Counted from the first letter of the stretch, positions 24,305 through 34,147 are shown. The stretch: DNA of 64,000 nucleotides from JANSWP01 sp041941305 (GCA_041941305.1 JBGTQJ010000010.1:1-64000), one strand, 5' to 3'. Notes: a model not told the origin generated them from the sequence alone. Translations and numbers: made by a program.

Positions 24305-25234
24305 TTACAATTCATTTATCAAATTCGGATAATCTGTAATTATCCCATCTACACCCCATTCAATCAGTTGTTTCATGTCTTCGAGTTTATTCACAGTCCA
24401 TGGAATGACCTGGATGTCCATTGCATGAATTTTATCGATTATTTCTTTTGTGAGTAATTTATAATCTGGGCTATAAATGTTAGGTTTAAAGTTAAGTTTT
24501 TTAAGATTAGCTTCTAGTCCTTCTTCATTTTCAACGAGAAATGCAGTTTTTACGTGTTTATCTTTTTTATGTAAAGCGTTCATCACATTGGGATCGAAGG
24601 ATTGAACGGTGGCTCTTCCTCTTAATTTCAATTCCCTTAAATCTTTGAGGAGAAAATCAACAAATAATTCTGGTTGAGGCATGAAGATCCCGTATCCTTT
24701 TTCGTGACTTTTTATTTCAATATTGTAATGGGGTCTTTTTTTGAAGGTATTTATACAAAATTGATCTACAATTTGTACCATTTCCGTCAATAATGGTTTA
24801 TATGCCTTTTGGGCTTGTTGATTAGGAAACCTTTCATTTCCTCTTAAACCACAATCGTATTTCTTCACCTCAGAATAGTTCATCTGAAAGATGTTTAAAC
24901 TCAGGGCTTCCTCTTCTTTCACTACCTCTCCATTTGGCTTGGTACAAATATGATGACTCATCCATGGTTCATGAGAAATGACGAGTTTGCCATCTTTAGT
25001 TACGGCTAAATCAAGCTCTAGTGTGGTTACAGGGTATTCCAGTGCTTTTAAAAAAGAAGGAACCGTATTTTCAGGCAACAAACCTCTTGCACCGCGATGT
25101 CCCTGCCAGTCAAAATTATTAGGATAGGCTAGGGGTTCTTTAGGGAGGTCTTCCATAACTACTTTAATTTTTTTTGAAGTGGAACATGAAATCAAAAGTA
25201 ATAATGCAAGGAAAAAGAAGAAATTCTTTGACAT
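24305..25234 (-). CDS. glycerophosphodiester phosphodiesterase lipoprotein
   Basis: 309 residues from ATG 25234; lipobox LLISC with Cys17. GDPD TIM barrel: His46-Arg47 (QGHRGARG), Glu73 and Asp75 (LELDLAVTKDG), and His88 (ISHEP) form the conserved catalytic and metal site. The C-terminal IQVIPWTVNKLEDMKQLIEWGVDGIITDYP is the usual barrel closure. It hydrolyses glycerophosphodiesters to glycerol 3-phosphate and an alcohol, here on the periplasmic side of a membrane. The upstream ATG at 25312 adds an unlikely N-terminus before the lipoprotein signal. Confidence 0.9.
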   Translation of the reverse strand: MSKNFFFFLALLLLISCSTSKKIKVVMEDLPKEPLAYPNNFDWQGHRGARGLLPENTVPSFLKALEYPVTTLELDLAVTKDGKLVISHEPWMSHHICTKPNGEVVKEEEALSLNIFQMNYSEVKKYDCGLRGNERFPNQQAQKAYKPLLTEMVQIVDQFCINTFKKRPHYNIEIKSHEKGYGIFMPQPELFVDFLLKDLRELKLRGRATVQSFDPNVMNALHKKDKHVKTAFLVENEEGLEANLKKLNFKPNIYSPDYKLLTKEIIDKIHAMDIQVIPWTVNKLEDMKQLIEWGVDGIITDYPNLINEL

Positions 25235-25790
25235 TTTATAAAAAAATATAGGTTTAATAATAATGGAATGAGGTTCAGGGAATGTTAGGATGACAAAAAT
25301 ATAAAAAAGCAAGTTCTCCTATAAAAACAATTCCTATTTAAGATTTTGTAAGCCTTTGTTTAGGTACTTGACTTTTATGTTGAATGACCTGGATTTATGG
25401 CATGATTTTTTAAAATTTTGTTTTAATATATGCAACCTTTTTGATTTTCTGGTTACCTTGCAGACTATAGTTTAAATTAAGCATACTTTACACTCCCCAG
25501 TGAATTCTCTCACCTTATTGCAATTAAACAAGACTTTAAATCACATACAAATCGCCAGCATTGGGTACAGAAAAGGTATTTATAGAGTATTAACGGAGAT
25601 ATTTTTTTAATTGACAAGTCAAAATTTTCAGGTATAGCCAGGGAAAAAAAACAAGGTCAAGACTTTAAAATAAAAAACGCTCCATTTTAAATATCCTGAA
25701 TCTGTAGTCCAAGTATAACAAATTTTCAACCTGAACATAAGCTGCAAAAGAGTAGCTTAAGGCGTGGTATATTTTTCAAAAAATTGTATT
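25235..25790. other. long divergent intergenic region
   Basis: About 555 bases between the GDPD gene and the di-haem peroxidase gene with no coding sequence that I can support. A 12-bp palindrome TTGACAAGTCAA lies at 25611-25622. No full -33/-7 promoter was found for the peroxidase, so its expression may depend on an activator or an alternative sigma factor; this is a guess. Confidence 0.4.
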
Positions 25791-27131
25791 ATGAAATCTA
25801 AAATTCTTGTTACGATGTTAGGCGGGCTTTTAGTTTTTTCAGCTTGCAAAAAAGACAATGGCCCTAATCTTGATGAATTGCTAACAGAAGCCTTAGAAAT
25901 TGCTTCCCAGACTGGCAATTTAGATTTTTTCCTACAACCTGCCAGCAATGATTATGCTGCAATCCCACAAGATCCAAACAACCCAATTACTGCTGATAAA
26001 GTGCTCCTTGGCTCTATGCTTTATCACGAAACTGCGCTGGCAATGAATCCCATGCATGACCAGGGAGAGGGAACTTATTCCTGTGCATCTTGTCATTTTG
26101 CTTCAGCTGGTTTTCAAGCTAATCGCCATCAAGCTATTGCCGACGGGGGGTCTGGTTTTGGTGCAAATGGAGAAGGCAGAGTACCACATTCAGATTATGA
26201 TTTTTCGGAGATGGATGTACAACCCATCCGAACACCCTCTGCGATGTTAGGTGCTTATCAGGAATGCCTGCTTTGGAATGGTCAATTTGGTGCGACTGGT
26301 CCAAATGTTGGAACTTCTGCTCAATGGACGCCTGGAACTCCGAAAGAAACCAATAATTTAGGATATGAGGGTTTGGAAATACAGGCAATTGCAGGTTTGG
26401 ATGTTCACCGAATGGTTATAGATAAAGACTGGCTTGAAATTAGAAACTATAAAACCCTTTTTGATGATGCTTTTCCTGAAATTTCGGAACCTGAAAGATA
26501 CACACGTGAATATGCTGGACTAGCTATTGCTGCTTATGAAAGGACTTTAATGCCAAATCAGGCTCCCTGGCAAAGATGGTTGGCAGGAAATAAAAAAGCG
26601 ATGAGCGATGATCAGAAGCGTGGAGCGATAGTATTCTTTGAAAAAGCAAATTGTGTAAGTTGCCACACAGGGCCAGCCTTGAATTCCATGGCATTTTATG
26701 CACTTGGTATGAGTGATTTATTTGAAAATCAGGAAGCCACTTATGGCGCAGATGCCGATTCGGATGCTAATTTGGGTAGATACAGCTTTACTCAGGTGGA
26801 TGCAGACAAATACAAATTTAAAGTCCCACAATTGTACAATTTGGTGGATTCAAAATTCTTTGGTCATGGAGCTTCATTCACCTCCATTCGAGATGTTTTG
26901 GAATACAAAAATGCTGCACAAAAGGAAAATACTGTAGTTCCGGATTCTCAGCTTTCTCCGGAATTTGTTCCGCTTGAATTGACGAGTGAAGAAATTGATG
27001 ATTTGACAACTTTTCTAGCTGAGGCTCTAAGAGATCCCAATCTGGAAAGGTATGAACCATTGGGAATTCTCTCAGGAAACTGCTTTCCAAATAATGATGC
27101 CCAATCAAGGGTTGATTTGGGATGTGAGTAG
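25791..27131 (+). CDS. di-haem cytochrome c peroxidase family lipoprotein
   Basis: 446 residues from ATG 25791; lipobox VFSAC with Cys19. Two c-type haem motifs: Cys98-Ala-Ser-Cys101-His102 in the first domain and Cys288-Val-Ser-Cys291-His292 in the second, the arrangement of bacterial di-haem peroxidases and MauG. The sequences FKVPQLYNLVDSKFFGHGASF and ELTSEEIDDLTTFLAEALRDP at the C-terminus are typical. It acts outside the cytoplasm on peroxide or another oxidant; the electron donor is unknown. An upstream in-frame GTG (25764) lacks a proper signal. Followed by a strong terminator. Confidence 0.92.
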   Translation: MKSKILVTMLGGLLVFSACKKDNGPNLDELLTEALEIASQTGNLDFFLQPASNDYAAIPQDPNNPITADKVLLGSMLYHETALAMNPMHDQGEGTYSCASCHFASAGFQANRHQAIADGGSGFGANGEGRVPHSDYDFSEMDVQPIRTPSAMLGAYQECLLWNGQFGATGPNVGTSAQWTPGTPKETNNLGYEGLEIQAIAGLDVHRMVIDKDWLEIRNYKTLFDDAFPEISEPERYTREYAGLAIAAYERTLMPNQAPWQRWLAGNKKAMSDDQKRGAIVFFEKANCVSCHTGPALNSMAFYALGMSDLFENQEATYGADADSDANLGRYSFTQVDADKYKFKVPQLYNLVDSKFFGHGASFTSIRDVLEYKNAAQKENTVVPDSQLSPEFVPLELTSEEIDDLTTFLAEALRDPNLERYEPLGILSGNCFPNNDAQSRVDLGCE

Positions 27132-27165
27132 CGAGGATTTTTTGATGAATGCCAAAAAATAAAAA

Positions 27166-27230
27166 TTTAATTGACTCAAGGTGAGAAGCATTCTCACCTT
27201 GAGTCAATTAAAAAGGACTTTTTTCTTTTT
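27166..27230 (+). terminator. strong Rho-independent terminator
   Basis: Perfect 22-bp stem (27166-27187 with 27191-27212) and a 3-nt loop, followed by GGACTTTTTTCTTTTT. Ends the peroxidase transcript. Confidence 0.85.
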
Positions 27231-27324
27231 GGATCGCCATTTGGTCATAAAACGAGTAATGACTAATTTTAATGCTAGTTTTTCTAGAAAACCAGCACTA
27301 TGAATCCTAAATCCAGATCCAGAA

Positions 27325-28935
27325 ATGAAGTTTGTATTTACTTTCCTTTCCCTTCTTTTTGCTAATTTTCTGTTCAGTCAGTCTCAGGAACTATTGGGTT
27401 TGGAAAAGGAACTTTCCAAACTAGGTGGGCTCAATTTCGTCAAAGCTGCAGTTAATCTTTCAGAAGAATATTATAGAGAAGGATATTATCAAAAAGCTGT
27501 TGAGAAAGCGAAAAAGGCACATTCAACGGCTGCCCAAATGGGAGATAAGGAATGGATGGCCATAGCTTTGAATCGGCAATCAAAAGCTTTGATACAATTA
27601 CCTCGTCGAAAAGCAGCCAATCGTCAGGAAGCAATTGCGAACTTCCAACAAAGTATTCGACTCTCCGAAAATAATAACCTTAAACTAGATAATTTACAGC
27701 AACTAAAGCAGGTTGCCTTAATGCGGAATAAGAAAAAGGAGTTGACTCAAATTGAAGCGCGCATTGCGGCTTTGGAAGGAACACTTGTCATTGCTCCGCC
27801 ATTAGAAAAGGAAGAGGTCAAAGGATTATTTGGAAAAAGAAGAAATGCCATAGAAAAAGCCAATGCAATTAAAGAAGAAAATGAGTCTTTGAATATGCAA
27901 CTGGCTCAAATGGAGTCTGAAAAAGCCAAACTGAGGAGAAATTATCAATACGTTTTAAATGAGCAAAAATCCTTGATTGAAGATATGTCCGAAGAACAAA
28001 TGAGACAAGAGTTGGCTTTGTTGCAGCAGGAGAAGTTATTGGATTCAATGGTGATTTCCAGCATGTTTGATTCCATAAATTTGGTCCAACAAGAAAGAGA
28101 AATAGCTTTTAAAGAAACGGAGTTGGCAGAACAAAAAGCACAGGTTGAATTGAAAAATAGCCAGAGAAATTTTTTGATCGCGATAGCTGCGATTGTTTTG
28201 ATCTTGGCTATTGGTCTTTTTCTAAGGTATCAGGGAATGCGAGCGCACAACTTTGTACTGGAAGAAAAAAACAATATCATCAAGGAGGAAAAACAACGTT
28301 CAGAAGATTTGTTATTGAACATTCTTCCTGTAGCTATAGCTGATGAATTAAAGGAAAAGGGAACTGCCTCGACAAGGTTTTATGATAGTGCTACAGTTAT
28401 TTTTACGGACTTTAAAAACTTTAGTAAAATATCCAAAGAAGTCAGCCCTCAACATTTGGTAAAGGATCTGGATTTTTGTTTTAAGCAATTTGATAAAATC
28501 ATAGAAAAGTATGGCTTGGAAAAAATAAAAACCATAGGTGATGCCTACATGTGTGCTGGGGGAGTGCCAAAACCCAATAATGGCCACGTAGTTGATGCTG
28601 TTAGAGCAGCCATGGAAATTCAGGCATTTCTCCTGAATTGGAAATTGCAAAAAGTAGATGCGAATGAGCCTTTTTTTGAGGCCAGGGTAGGCGTGCATAC
28701 AGGTCCTATTATTGCAGGAGTGGTTGGATCTAAAAAATTCGCATATGATATTTGGGGAGATACTGTTAATGTGGCTTCAAGAATGGAGAGTAGTGGTGAA
28801 CCAGGAAAAGTAAATATTTCTAAAACCACCTATGATTTGGTAAAGGATAAATTTGATTGTAAATATCGTGGTAAAGTGGCTGCCAAAAATGTTGGAGAAA
28901 TTGATATGTATTTTGTAGAGAAAGCAGTAGCTTGA
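27325..28935 (+). CDS. membrane adenylate cyclase with helical sensor region
   Basis: 536 residues. Signal peptide, then helical TPR-like repeats (20-150), a long coiled coil (about 170-275), one membrane segment (near 283-300), a second short coiled coil, and a class III cyclase domain (about 335-530). Metal ligands Asp362 (VIFTDFKNFS) and Asp406 (TIGDAYM), purine-selecting Lys402 (KIKT) and Asp475 (YDIWG), and transition-state Asn482 and Arg486 (VNVASRM) are all present, so cAMP rather than cGMP is predicted. The N-terminal part would face the periplasm and sense something there. Expressed alone after the terminator at 27166. Confidence 0.9.
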   Translation: MKFVFTFLSLLFANFLFSQSQELLGLEKELSKLGGLNFVKAAVNLSEEYYREGYYQKAVEKAKKAHSTAAQMGDKEWMAIALNRQSKALIQLPRRKAANRQEAIANFQQSIRLSENNNLKLDNLQQLKQVALMRNKKKELTQIEARIAALEGTLVIAPPLEKEEVKGLFGKRRNAIEKANAIKEENESLNMQLAQMESEKAKLRRNYQYVLNEQKSLIEDMSEEQMRQELALLQQEKLLDSMVISSMFDSINLVQQEREIAFKETELAEQKAQVELKNSQRNFLIAIAAIVLILAIGLFLRYQGMRAHNFVLEEKNNIIKEEKQRSEDLLLNILPVAIADELKEKGTASTRFYDSATVIFTDFKNFSKISKEVSPQHLVKDLDFCFKQFDKIIEKYGLEKIKTIGDAYMCAGGVPKPNNGHVVDAVRAAMEIQAFLLNWKLQKVDANEPFFEARVGVHTGPIIAGVVGSKKFAYDIWGDTVNVASRMESSGEPGKVNISKTTYDLVKDKFDCKYRGKVAAKNVGEIDMYFVEKAVA

Positions 28936-28964
28936 TTTTTATGAGGGAGAATTGGATTTTTGCT

Positions 28965-29381
28965 TCACCTAACCTTTAATTCTTTCAGTAACTTTTCTTT
29001 TTTTTCTGTTGGAAAAGGCAATGCTTTTCTTTCAATTTTGTCAAAAAGTACCAATATCGCCTTCATTGAACTAACCAATTTTTTGTTACGCCCATTGTAC
29101 ATTTCGTGAAAAACGGTAAAAGCTTTATTCCCAATATCCATCAAGGAAGACTCCACATAGAGCAAATCATCTTCAAATACTTCTCTTACATATTTAATCT
29201 GTTGTTCAACGACGACTAAACCAAGATTGCCTGGAGCTCCATCTTCAAATAATCTCAAATGCAGGTCGAAATTTCGACCTGCATTTTCAAATTTATTAAT
29301 GTAGTACATTACATTCATATGACTGTTGGAATCACATTCCCAGGTCATACAAGCACCACGATAAGTCAATACTTTTTTCAT
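28965..29381 (-). CDS. acyl-CoA thioesterase, 4HBT hotdog family
   Basis: 138 residues. YbgC/4-hydroxybenzoyl-CoA thioesterase-like: WECDSNSHMNVMYYINKFENAG near residues 14-35 carries the catalytic-site pattern (acidic residue, H-x-N). It hydrolyses acyl-CoA to free acid and CoA. The ATG overlaps the stop of the FadJ-like gene by 4 nt (ATGA), so it is the last gene of the beta-oxidation operon and translationally coupled. Confidence 0.85.
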   Translation of the reverse strand: MKKVLTYRGACMTWECDSNSHMNVMYYINKFENAGRNFDLHLRLFEDGAPGNLGLVVVEQQIKYVREVFEDDLLYVESSLMDIGNKAFTVFHEMYNGRNKKLVSSMKAILVLFDKIERKALPFPTEKKEKLLKELKVR

Positions 29382-31540
29382 GCTGGCACCTTTCCAAAAT
29401 CGTGAACTGAAAGCTCTTCTTCCGCCAATTCCCTCAAACTAGCTGGCACTCTAAACCGCTCGCCAAATCGCTCAGCGAAATCATCACATTCAACAATGAA
29501 TTTTTTTATGCCAACATAATCTATATAAGATAAGGCTCCACCGGTATACATTGGAAAGCCCCATCCAAGGATGGATCCAATATCACCATCTCTTGTAGAA
29601 CGCAGAACCCCTTCCTCCAGACAACGGTAAGCCTCAACTGCCTGACGGTGTAAAATCCGTTTTCCAATAGTTTCAGCGTCTAAAGTATTTACATCTGGCG
29701 TAAAGATATTAGCCAATTCCGGCCAAAGCCTTTTTTTCCCTCCTTCTGGATAATCGTACAATCCCTTCCTTGCTTTTTTCCCTTCCCGACCAAATTCTTT
29801 GACCAATTTTTTAGTCAAATTATAGGATCTGGTATGATATCCAGGTTTGTTAGGTGTTGGATCACTTTCGTAAACATGCATGCTCAATGTCAGGGATACT
29901 TCATCCAAAACTGCCAAGGGTCCTACTGGCATACCTTTACTTTTTGCGATATTTTCAATCATTGCTGCTGGTACTCCTTCTTCCAAAAGGAATAATCCTT
30001 CTGAGGGAAATGTTCCGAAGGAACGAGATGTATAAAATCCTCTTTTATCATTTACTACTATCGGAATTTTCCCAATTGCAATCACATAATCAATACAAGC
30101 AGCAATAGCTCGTTCATTTGATTTTTCGCCCACAATAATTTCAACTAAGGGCATCTTATCAACTGGGGAGAAAAAATGCAATCCAATGAAATTTTCAGGG
30201 CGCTTGGAAGCAGTAGCCAATTGTGTGATTGGAATAGTAGAAGTATTGGAAGCATAGATGACATCCTCTCTAATTACTGCCTCTGTTTCTTTGGTAACCT
30301 TGTATTTCAATTCCTGGTTTTCAAATACAGCCTCAATGATGAGATCGCAATCTGCCACCGCATTGGGGTCATCTGTTGTATTAATTTTGGAAAGCAAGGC
30401 ATCTGTCTGTTCCTGAGTCGCTCGCCCTTTAGCCATTCGCTTTTCCATCAACATTTTTGAATACTCTTTTCCTTTTTCTGCACCTTCCACTGTAACATCC
30501 TTCAAAACGACATCCATTCCTGCTTTTGCTGAGACAAATGCTATTCCAGCCCCCATCATTCCAGCCCCTAACATTCCAATCTTCCTGATCTCAAATTTAT
30601 CATATCCTTTTGGTCTGGCTTTCCCTTTTTTGGCAGCTTGCATTTCAATGAAACCAGTTCGAATCATATTCTTGGCTTCTTTTGTTTGCAGAACCTTTAA
30701 AAAATACCTTCCCTCAATTTCCAGTGCTCTATCGATATTAACTTGCATCCCATCGTGCACACAACTCAATATATACTGAGCATTTGGATAATTCCCGTGG
30801 GTCATTTTTCTGGTGTTTCCAATGGCGCCCATCATGGTCATAGCTCCATTTGGAGACATCAATCCTCCACCAGGAATTCGGTGTTTCTTGTTGTCCCAGG
30901 GTTGGACGGGATTAGGGTTTTCAGCGATCCATTTCTTTGCCGAGGGAATCAAATCTTCAGGCGAATCAACAACAGCATTGATGAGTCCATCCTTCAAAGC
31001 CTTTTGTGGTCTTGCTTCCGTTCCTTGTAACAAATAGGTGATTCCGTTTTGGATGCCCATCAAATAGGGAGCTTTGGCAGTACCACCTCCTCCCGGGAGT
31101 AGCCCTACTTTCACTTCAGGGAAGCCCAATTTAATTTTTGGACTATTGATGGCAATTCTGTGATGGCAAGTCAAGCACAATTCCATCCCCCCTCCCAGGG
31201 CTGTACCATTGATAGCTGCAACAAAAGGTTTTCCAGAGGTTTCTATAGCTCTATACCTTTGGTGAATTTGCATGATTGCTGCAAAAAAACTGTCTTTTTC
31301 ATTTGAAATGTCTGCCCCCAGCAATTCACGTAAATCGGCTCCGGCCATAAACATTCTTTGCCCGGATGTGACGATAACACCTTTCACATTTTCATCCTTT
31401 ATGGCATTTTCAGCAACAGTTTGGTAGGTCTCAATAAATTCAAAACTGAATAGATTGGTTGGATTATTTTTTTGATCAATAGTAATAATGGCGATGCCAT
31501 CTTCGCCAACTTTATATTCTAATAGGTCGTTTTTTATCAT
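29378..31540 (-). CDS. enoyl-CoA hydratase/3-hydroxyacyl-CoA dehydrogenase fusion (FadJ-like)
   Basis: 720 residues. The N-terminal crotonase domain (about 1-190) has MFMAGADLRELLG and NGTALGGGMELCLTCHHRIA for the oxyanion hole; the 3-hydroxyacyl-CoA dehydrogenase NAD-binding domain starts near 323 (IGMLGAGMMGAGIAF) and the catalytic region contains FIGLHFFSPVDKMPLVEII. Two C-terminal dimerisation domains follow. It performs the second and third steps of beta-oxidation. Thiolase lies upstream and thioesterase downstream. A hairpin after the thiolase may reduce read-through into it. Confidence 0.94.
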   Translation of the reverse strand: MIKNDLLEYKVGEDGIAIITIDQKNNPTNLFSFEFIETYQTVAENAIKDENVKGVIVTSGQRMFMAGADLRELLGADISNEKDSFFAAIMQIHQRYRAIETSGKPFVAAINGTALGGGMELCLTCHHRIAINSPKIKLGFPEVKVGLLPGGGGTAKAPYLMGIQNGITYLLQGTEARPQKALKDGLINAVVDSPEDLIPSAKKWIAENPNPVQPWDNKKHRIPGGGLMSPNGAMTMMGAIGNTRKMTHGNYPNAQYILSCVHDGMQVNIDRALEIEGRYFLKVLQTKEAKNMIRTGFIEMQAAKKGKARPKGYDKFEIRKIGMLGAGMMGAGIAFVSAKAGMDVVLKDVTVEGAEKGKEYSKMLMEKRMAKGRATQEQTDALLSKINTTDDPNAVADCDLIIEAVFENQELKYKVTKETEAVIREDVIYASNTSTIPITQLATASKRPENFIGLHFFSPVDKMPLVEIIVGEKSNERAIAACIDYVIAIGKIPIVVNDKRGFYTSRSFGTFPSEGLFLLEEGVPAAMIENIAKSKGMPVGPLAVLDEVSLTLSMHVYESDPTPNKPGYHTRSYNLTKKLVKEFGREGKKARKGLYDYPEGGKKRLWPELANIFTPDVNTLDAETIGKRILHRQAVEAYRCLEEGVLRSTRDGDIGSILGWGFPMYTGGALSYIDYVGIKKFIVECDDFAERFGERFRVPASLRELAEEELSVHDFGKVPA

Positions 31541-31567
31541 TAGGTTAATATTTTAGAATAGAGAATT

Positions 31568-31606
31568 GAGAGCCGAGAAGTGAGATTTATTCACTTCTCG
31601 GCTCTC
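31568..31606 (-). terminator. 16-bp hairpin between thiolase and fadJ-like gene
   Basis: GAGAGCCGAGAAGTGA (31568-31583) pairs perfectly with 31591-31606, loop 7 nt. On the minus strand no long T-run follows, so it may be a partial terminator or RNA-stability element inside the operon. Confidence 0.5.
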
Positions 31607-31611
31607 TACTA

Positions 31612-32814
31612 TCAAACTCGCTCCACAATAGTCGCAATACCCATTCCACCACCTATACATAGTGTCACAAGTCCAGTTTGCTTATTTTGTCTTTCCAATT
31701 CATCAACAAGGGTCCCCAAAAGCATACAACCAGTTGCGCCGAGGGGATGTCCCATAGCAATGGCTCCTCCGTTTACATTTACCTTGTCCTGAGAAACACC
31801 CAAATCGTCCATAAATCTCATTGGAACGACAGCAAAGGCTTCATTGACTTCGTACAAATCAATGTCTTCTTTATTCATTCCTACTTTTTTTAATGCTTTG
31901 CGACTTGCCGGAGCTGGTGCTGTTAGCATGATAGTTGGATCAGCTCCATCCACAGCTACTGAAACGATTTTTGCTCTAGGTTTCAATCCCATTTTCTCTC
32001 CGGCTTCTTTATTTCCAATGATAGCCAGAGCAGCACCATCAACAATTGCTGAAGAATTTCCGGCATGATGGATGTGGTTTATAAATTCAACTTCAGGGTA
32101 TCTATCCATTGCAACAGCATCAAATCCCGCCATAGCGCCCATTTGGGCAAAAGAAGGGTTTAGATCCCCTAAACCTTCTAGGGTTGTAGACGGACGTATG
32201 TTTTCATCAGTATCCAAAACATTGATGCCATTGATATCCCTTATGGCTACACGAGATTTGAATCGTTGTTCTTTCTCCGCCTGAACAGCTTTCATTTGAG
32301 AGCGGTAAGCAAATTCATCTGCTTGTCGGCGAGTGTATCCATATTTTGAGGCGATTAAATCAGCTGAAATACCTTGAGGAACAATTTTACCAGGCAGTGC
32401 AACAGCAGGGTCCATCATCAAAGCACCTCCGTCTGAGCCCATTTTTACTCTCGACATGCTTTCAACACCACCAGCAATGATTAAATCAGAAAAACCAGAT
32501 TTGACATAAGCAGCAGCTTGATTGACTGCTTCCAACCCCGAACCACAAAAGCGATTCAAAGTAACCCCACAAAGGTGGTCCCCATAGCCAGATTGTTGGG
32601 CCGCAGTCTTGGCGATATTGGCACCTTGGTCCATAATTTGGGTCACACAACCCAATATCAAGTCTTCTACCAAGGCTGGGTCAAAATCGTGTTTACTCCT
32701 TAATTCTTTAAGTAATTGAGTCACCAGGTAGGTGGGGGTAATGCCGTTTAAGGCACCTTTTCTGTTGCCCTTTCCCCGAACGCTTCGAACAGCATCATAG
32801 ATGTAAGCTTCCAT
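31612..32814 (-). CDS. acetyl-CoA C-acyltransferase (thiolase)
   Basis: 400 residues. Active-site cysteine in LNRFCGSGLEAVNQAAAYV (near 90), His in VNGGAIAMGHPLGATGCM, and the second Cys in TLCIGGGMGIA: the complete thiolase triad. Given the fadJ-like neighbour it probably cleaves 3-ketoacyl-CoA in beta-oxidation, the last step of the cycle. The start is 12 nt after the CoA-transferase gene, so they form one operon. Confidence 0.95.
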   Translation of the reverse strand: MEAYIYDAVRSVRGKGNRKGALNGITPTYLVTQLLKELRSKHDFDPALVEDLILGCVTQIMDQGANIAKTAAQQSGYGDHLCGVTLNRFCGSGLEAVNQAAAYVKSGFSDLIIAGGVESMSRVKMGSDGGALMMDPAVALPGKIVPQGISADLIASKYGYTRRQADEFAYRSQMKAVQAEKEQRFKSRVAIRDINGINVLDTDENIRPSTTLEGLGDLNPSFAQMGAMAGFDAVAMDRYPEVEFINHIHHAGNSSAIVDGAALAIIGNKEAGEKMGLKPRAKIVSVAVDGADPTIMLTAPAPASRKALKKVGMNKEDIDLYEVNEAFAVVPMRFMDDLGVSQDKVNVNGGAIAMGHPLGATGCMLLGTLVDELERQNKQTGLVTLCIGGGMGIATIVERV

Positions 32815-32826
32815 TTTTTAATGATA

Positions 32827-33885
32827 TTATTGAATCTTATCAAATGGCAAGGCAATTGTTAATAATTGACTTCCATTAGCAGTTTTTATAGTTTCAAATC
32901 CTTTTATTTCTTGAATGTATTGTTCCTGGTCTAATTCTTCGATTTCTAAAACCGGCGCAATACAGACATCTTTTCCACGAAAAAAATCTACCCATTCATC
33001 CCGTTTTTTTTGCTTAAATAGATCAATCACTTCCCGTTTTGGAAATTGAAGAACTGATAGTTCCAATTCATTATTTCGTTTCCAGCCAGCTTTGTTAATA
33101 CAGTCACAGAAGTTATTCCAAAACTTAATTTCCAAAGCCCCCAATGATATCCACTTACCATCCGCACATTGATAAATACCATAATTGACAAGGGTTTTGC
33201 CATTTATGGTGTTAAAGGTTTCATGTGGCATATTACTCCATTCCAGGTTTTTGGGAATGGTAATTAGAGGTAGCAGGCCTTTAGTCATAGAAATATCCAT
33301 ATGAGACCCTTTTCCCGTCTGAAGTTTTTGAATGATTCCACCTAAGGTTGCCATGACCACCACATAAGCACCTCCTCCAATATCTCCTAGTTGATATCCT
33401 GGGACCATTGGTTTTCCATTTTCGTCTTTCAATAAGCTAAGTAATCCTGCCATTGCCATGTAATTGATGTCATGCCCAGCTTCCTCCCTTTTTTGATTGT
33501 GCTGACCGTAGCCCGTGAGGGAAACGTAAACCAATTTTGGATTAACTTTTTTCAAAGAAACAAAATCCAATCCCCAACTTTTCATGGCTCCTGGTCTAAA
33601 TTGCTCTATCAAAACATCTACTTTGCCAACTAGTTCTATAACTTTCGATTTTCCTTCCTCAGATTGATAATCAATTTGCACTAGCTTTTTATAATGATTT
33701 AATCCATGAAATAAGGTACTTGCTCCATCAACCTGCTTTCCATAAAATCGAACATAGTCCAATCTCTTTGGATGTTCAATTTTGATGACCTCTGCTCCCA
33801 TTTGTGTCATCATATGGGTAGCCAATGGACCTGGTAAAAGTCTGGTGAAATCCAGTATTTTTATTTTATTTAAAATATCTATCAT
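32827..33885 (-). CDS. CaiB/BaiF family CoA transferase (racemase-like)
   Basis: 352 residues from ATG 33885. CaiB/BaiF (family III CoA transferase) motifs: LDFTRLLPGPLATHMMTQMGAEVIKIEHP, GLNHYKK, EQFRPGAMKSWGLDF, LTGYGQ, and the catalytic Asp in EEAGHDINYMA. Members include alpha-methylacyl-CoA racemase, which would fit beta-oxidation of branched acids, and formyl- or carnitine-CoA transferases. The upstream ATG at 33951 would extend it into a reading frame shared with the truncated thioesterase and gives an abnormal hydrophobic N-terminus. Confidence 0.88.
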   Translation of the reverse strand: MIDILNKIKILDFTRLLPGPLATHMMTQMGAEVIKIEHPKRLDYVRFYGKQVDGASTLFHGLNHYKKLVQIDYQSEEGKSKVIELVGKVDVLIEQFRPGAMKSWGLDFVSLKKVNPKLVYVSLTGYGQHNQKREEAGHDINYMAMAGLLSLLKDENGKPMVPGYQLGDIGGGAYVVVMATLGGIIQKLQTGKGSHMDISMTKGLLPLITIPKNLEWSNMPHETFNTINGKTLVNYGIYQCADGKWISLGALEIKFWNNFCDCINKAGWKRNNELELSVLQFPKREVIDLFKQKKRDEWVDFFRGKDVCIAPVLEIEELDQEQYIQEIKGFETIKTANGSQLLTIALPFDKIQ

Positions 33886-34147
33886 AATGAAAGACAAAAA
33901 TCCCAATGAACGCAGCAGCCAAACCACCACAAGCATCCAAAACAGTAGCAATCATGCCACCATGCCAAAAGCGATTCACAAAATTACCAATGAATTCTTC
34001 ACGGAAAGGAACAAAGATTTGAACCCTGTCTTTTTCAATTTCAAAAACCTTGAATCCCATAAACTGATGAAGTGGAGCGATCTCCTCAAACATTCTAAGG
34101 TAGTCCTGTTTTGTATATTGGTTTGGACTTTTTTGCATTGGGCTCAA
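33866..34147 (-). pseudogene. truncated PaaI-type thioesterase
   Basis: 93 residues. The sequence up to about residue 80 is a good PaaI/hotdog N-terminal half: HQFMGFKVFEIEKDRVQIFVPFREEFIGN and the catalytic-helix motif FWHGGMIATVLDACGGLAAA. Then it breaks off in FIGIFVFHYDRYFK and stops, and the next 20 nt overlap the CoA-transferase start. The remaining strands of the hotdog fold, normally another 50-60 residues, are missing in every frame. It is probably a deletion remnant fused to the beta-oxidation operon, or a functional short form. Confidence 0.6.
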
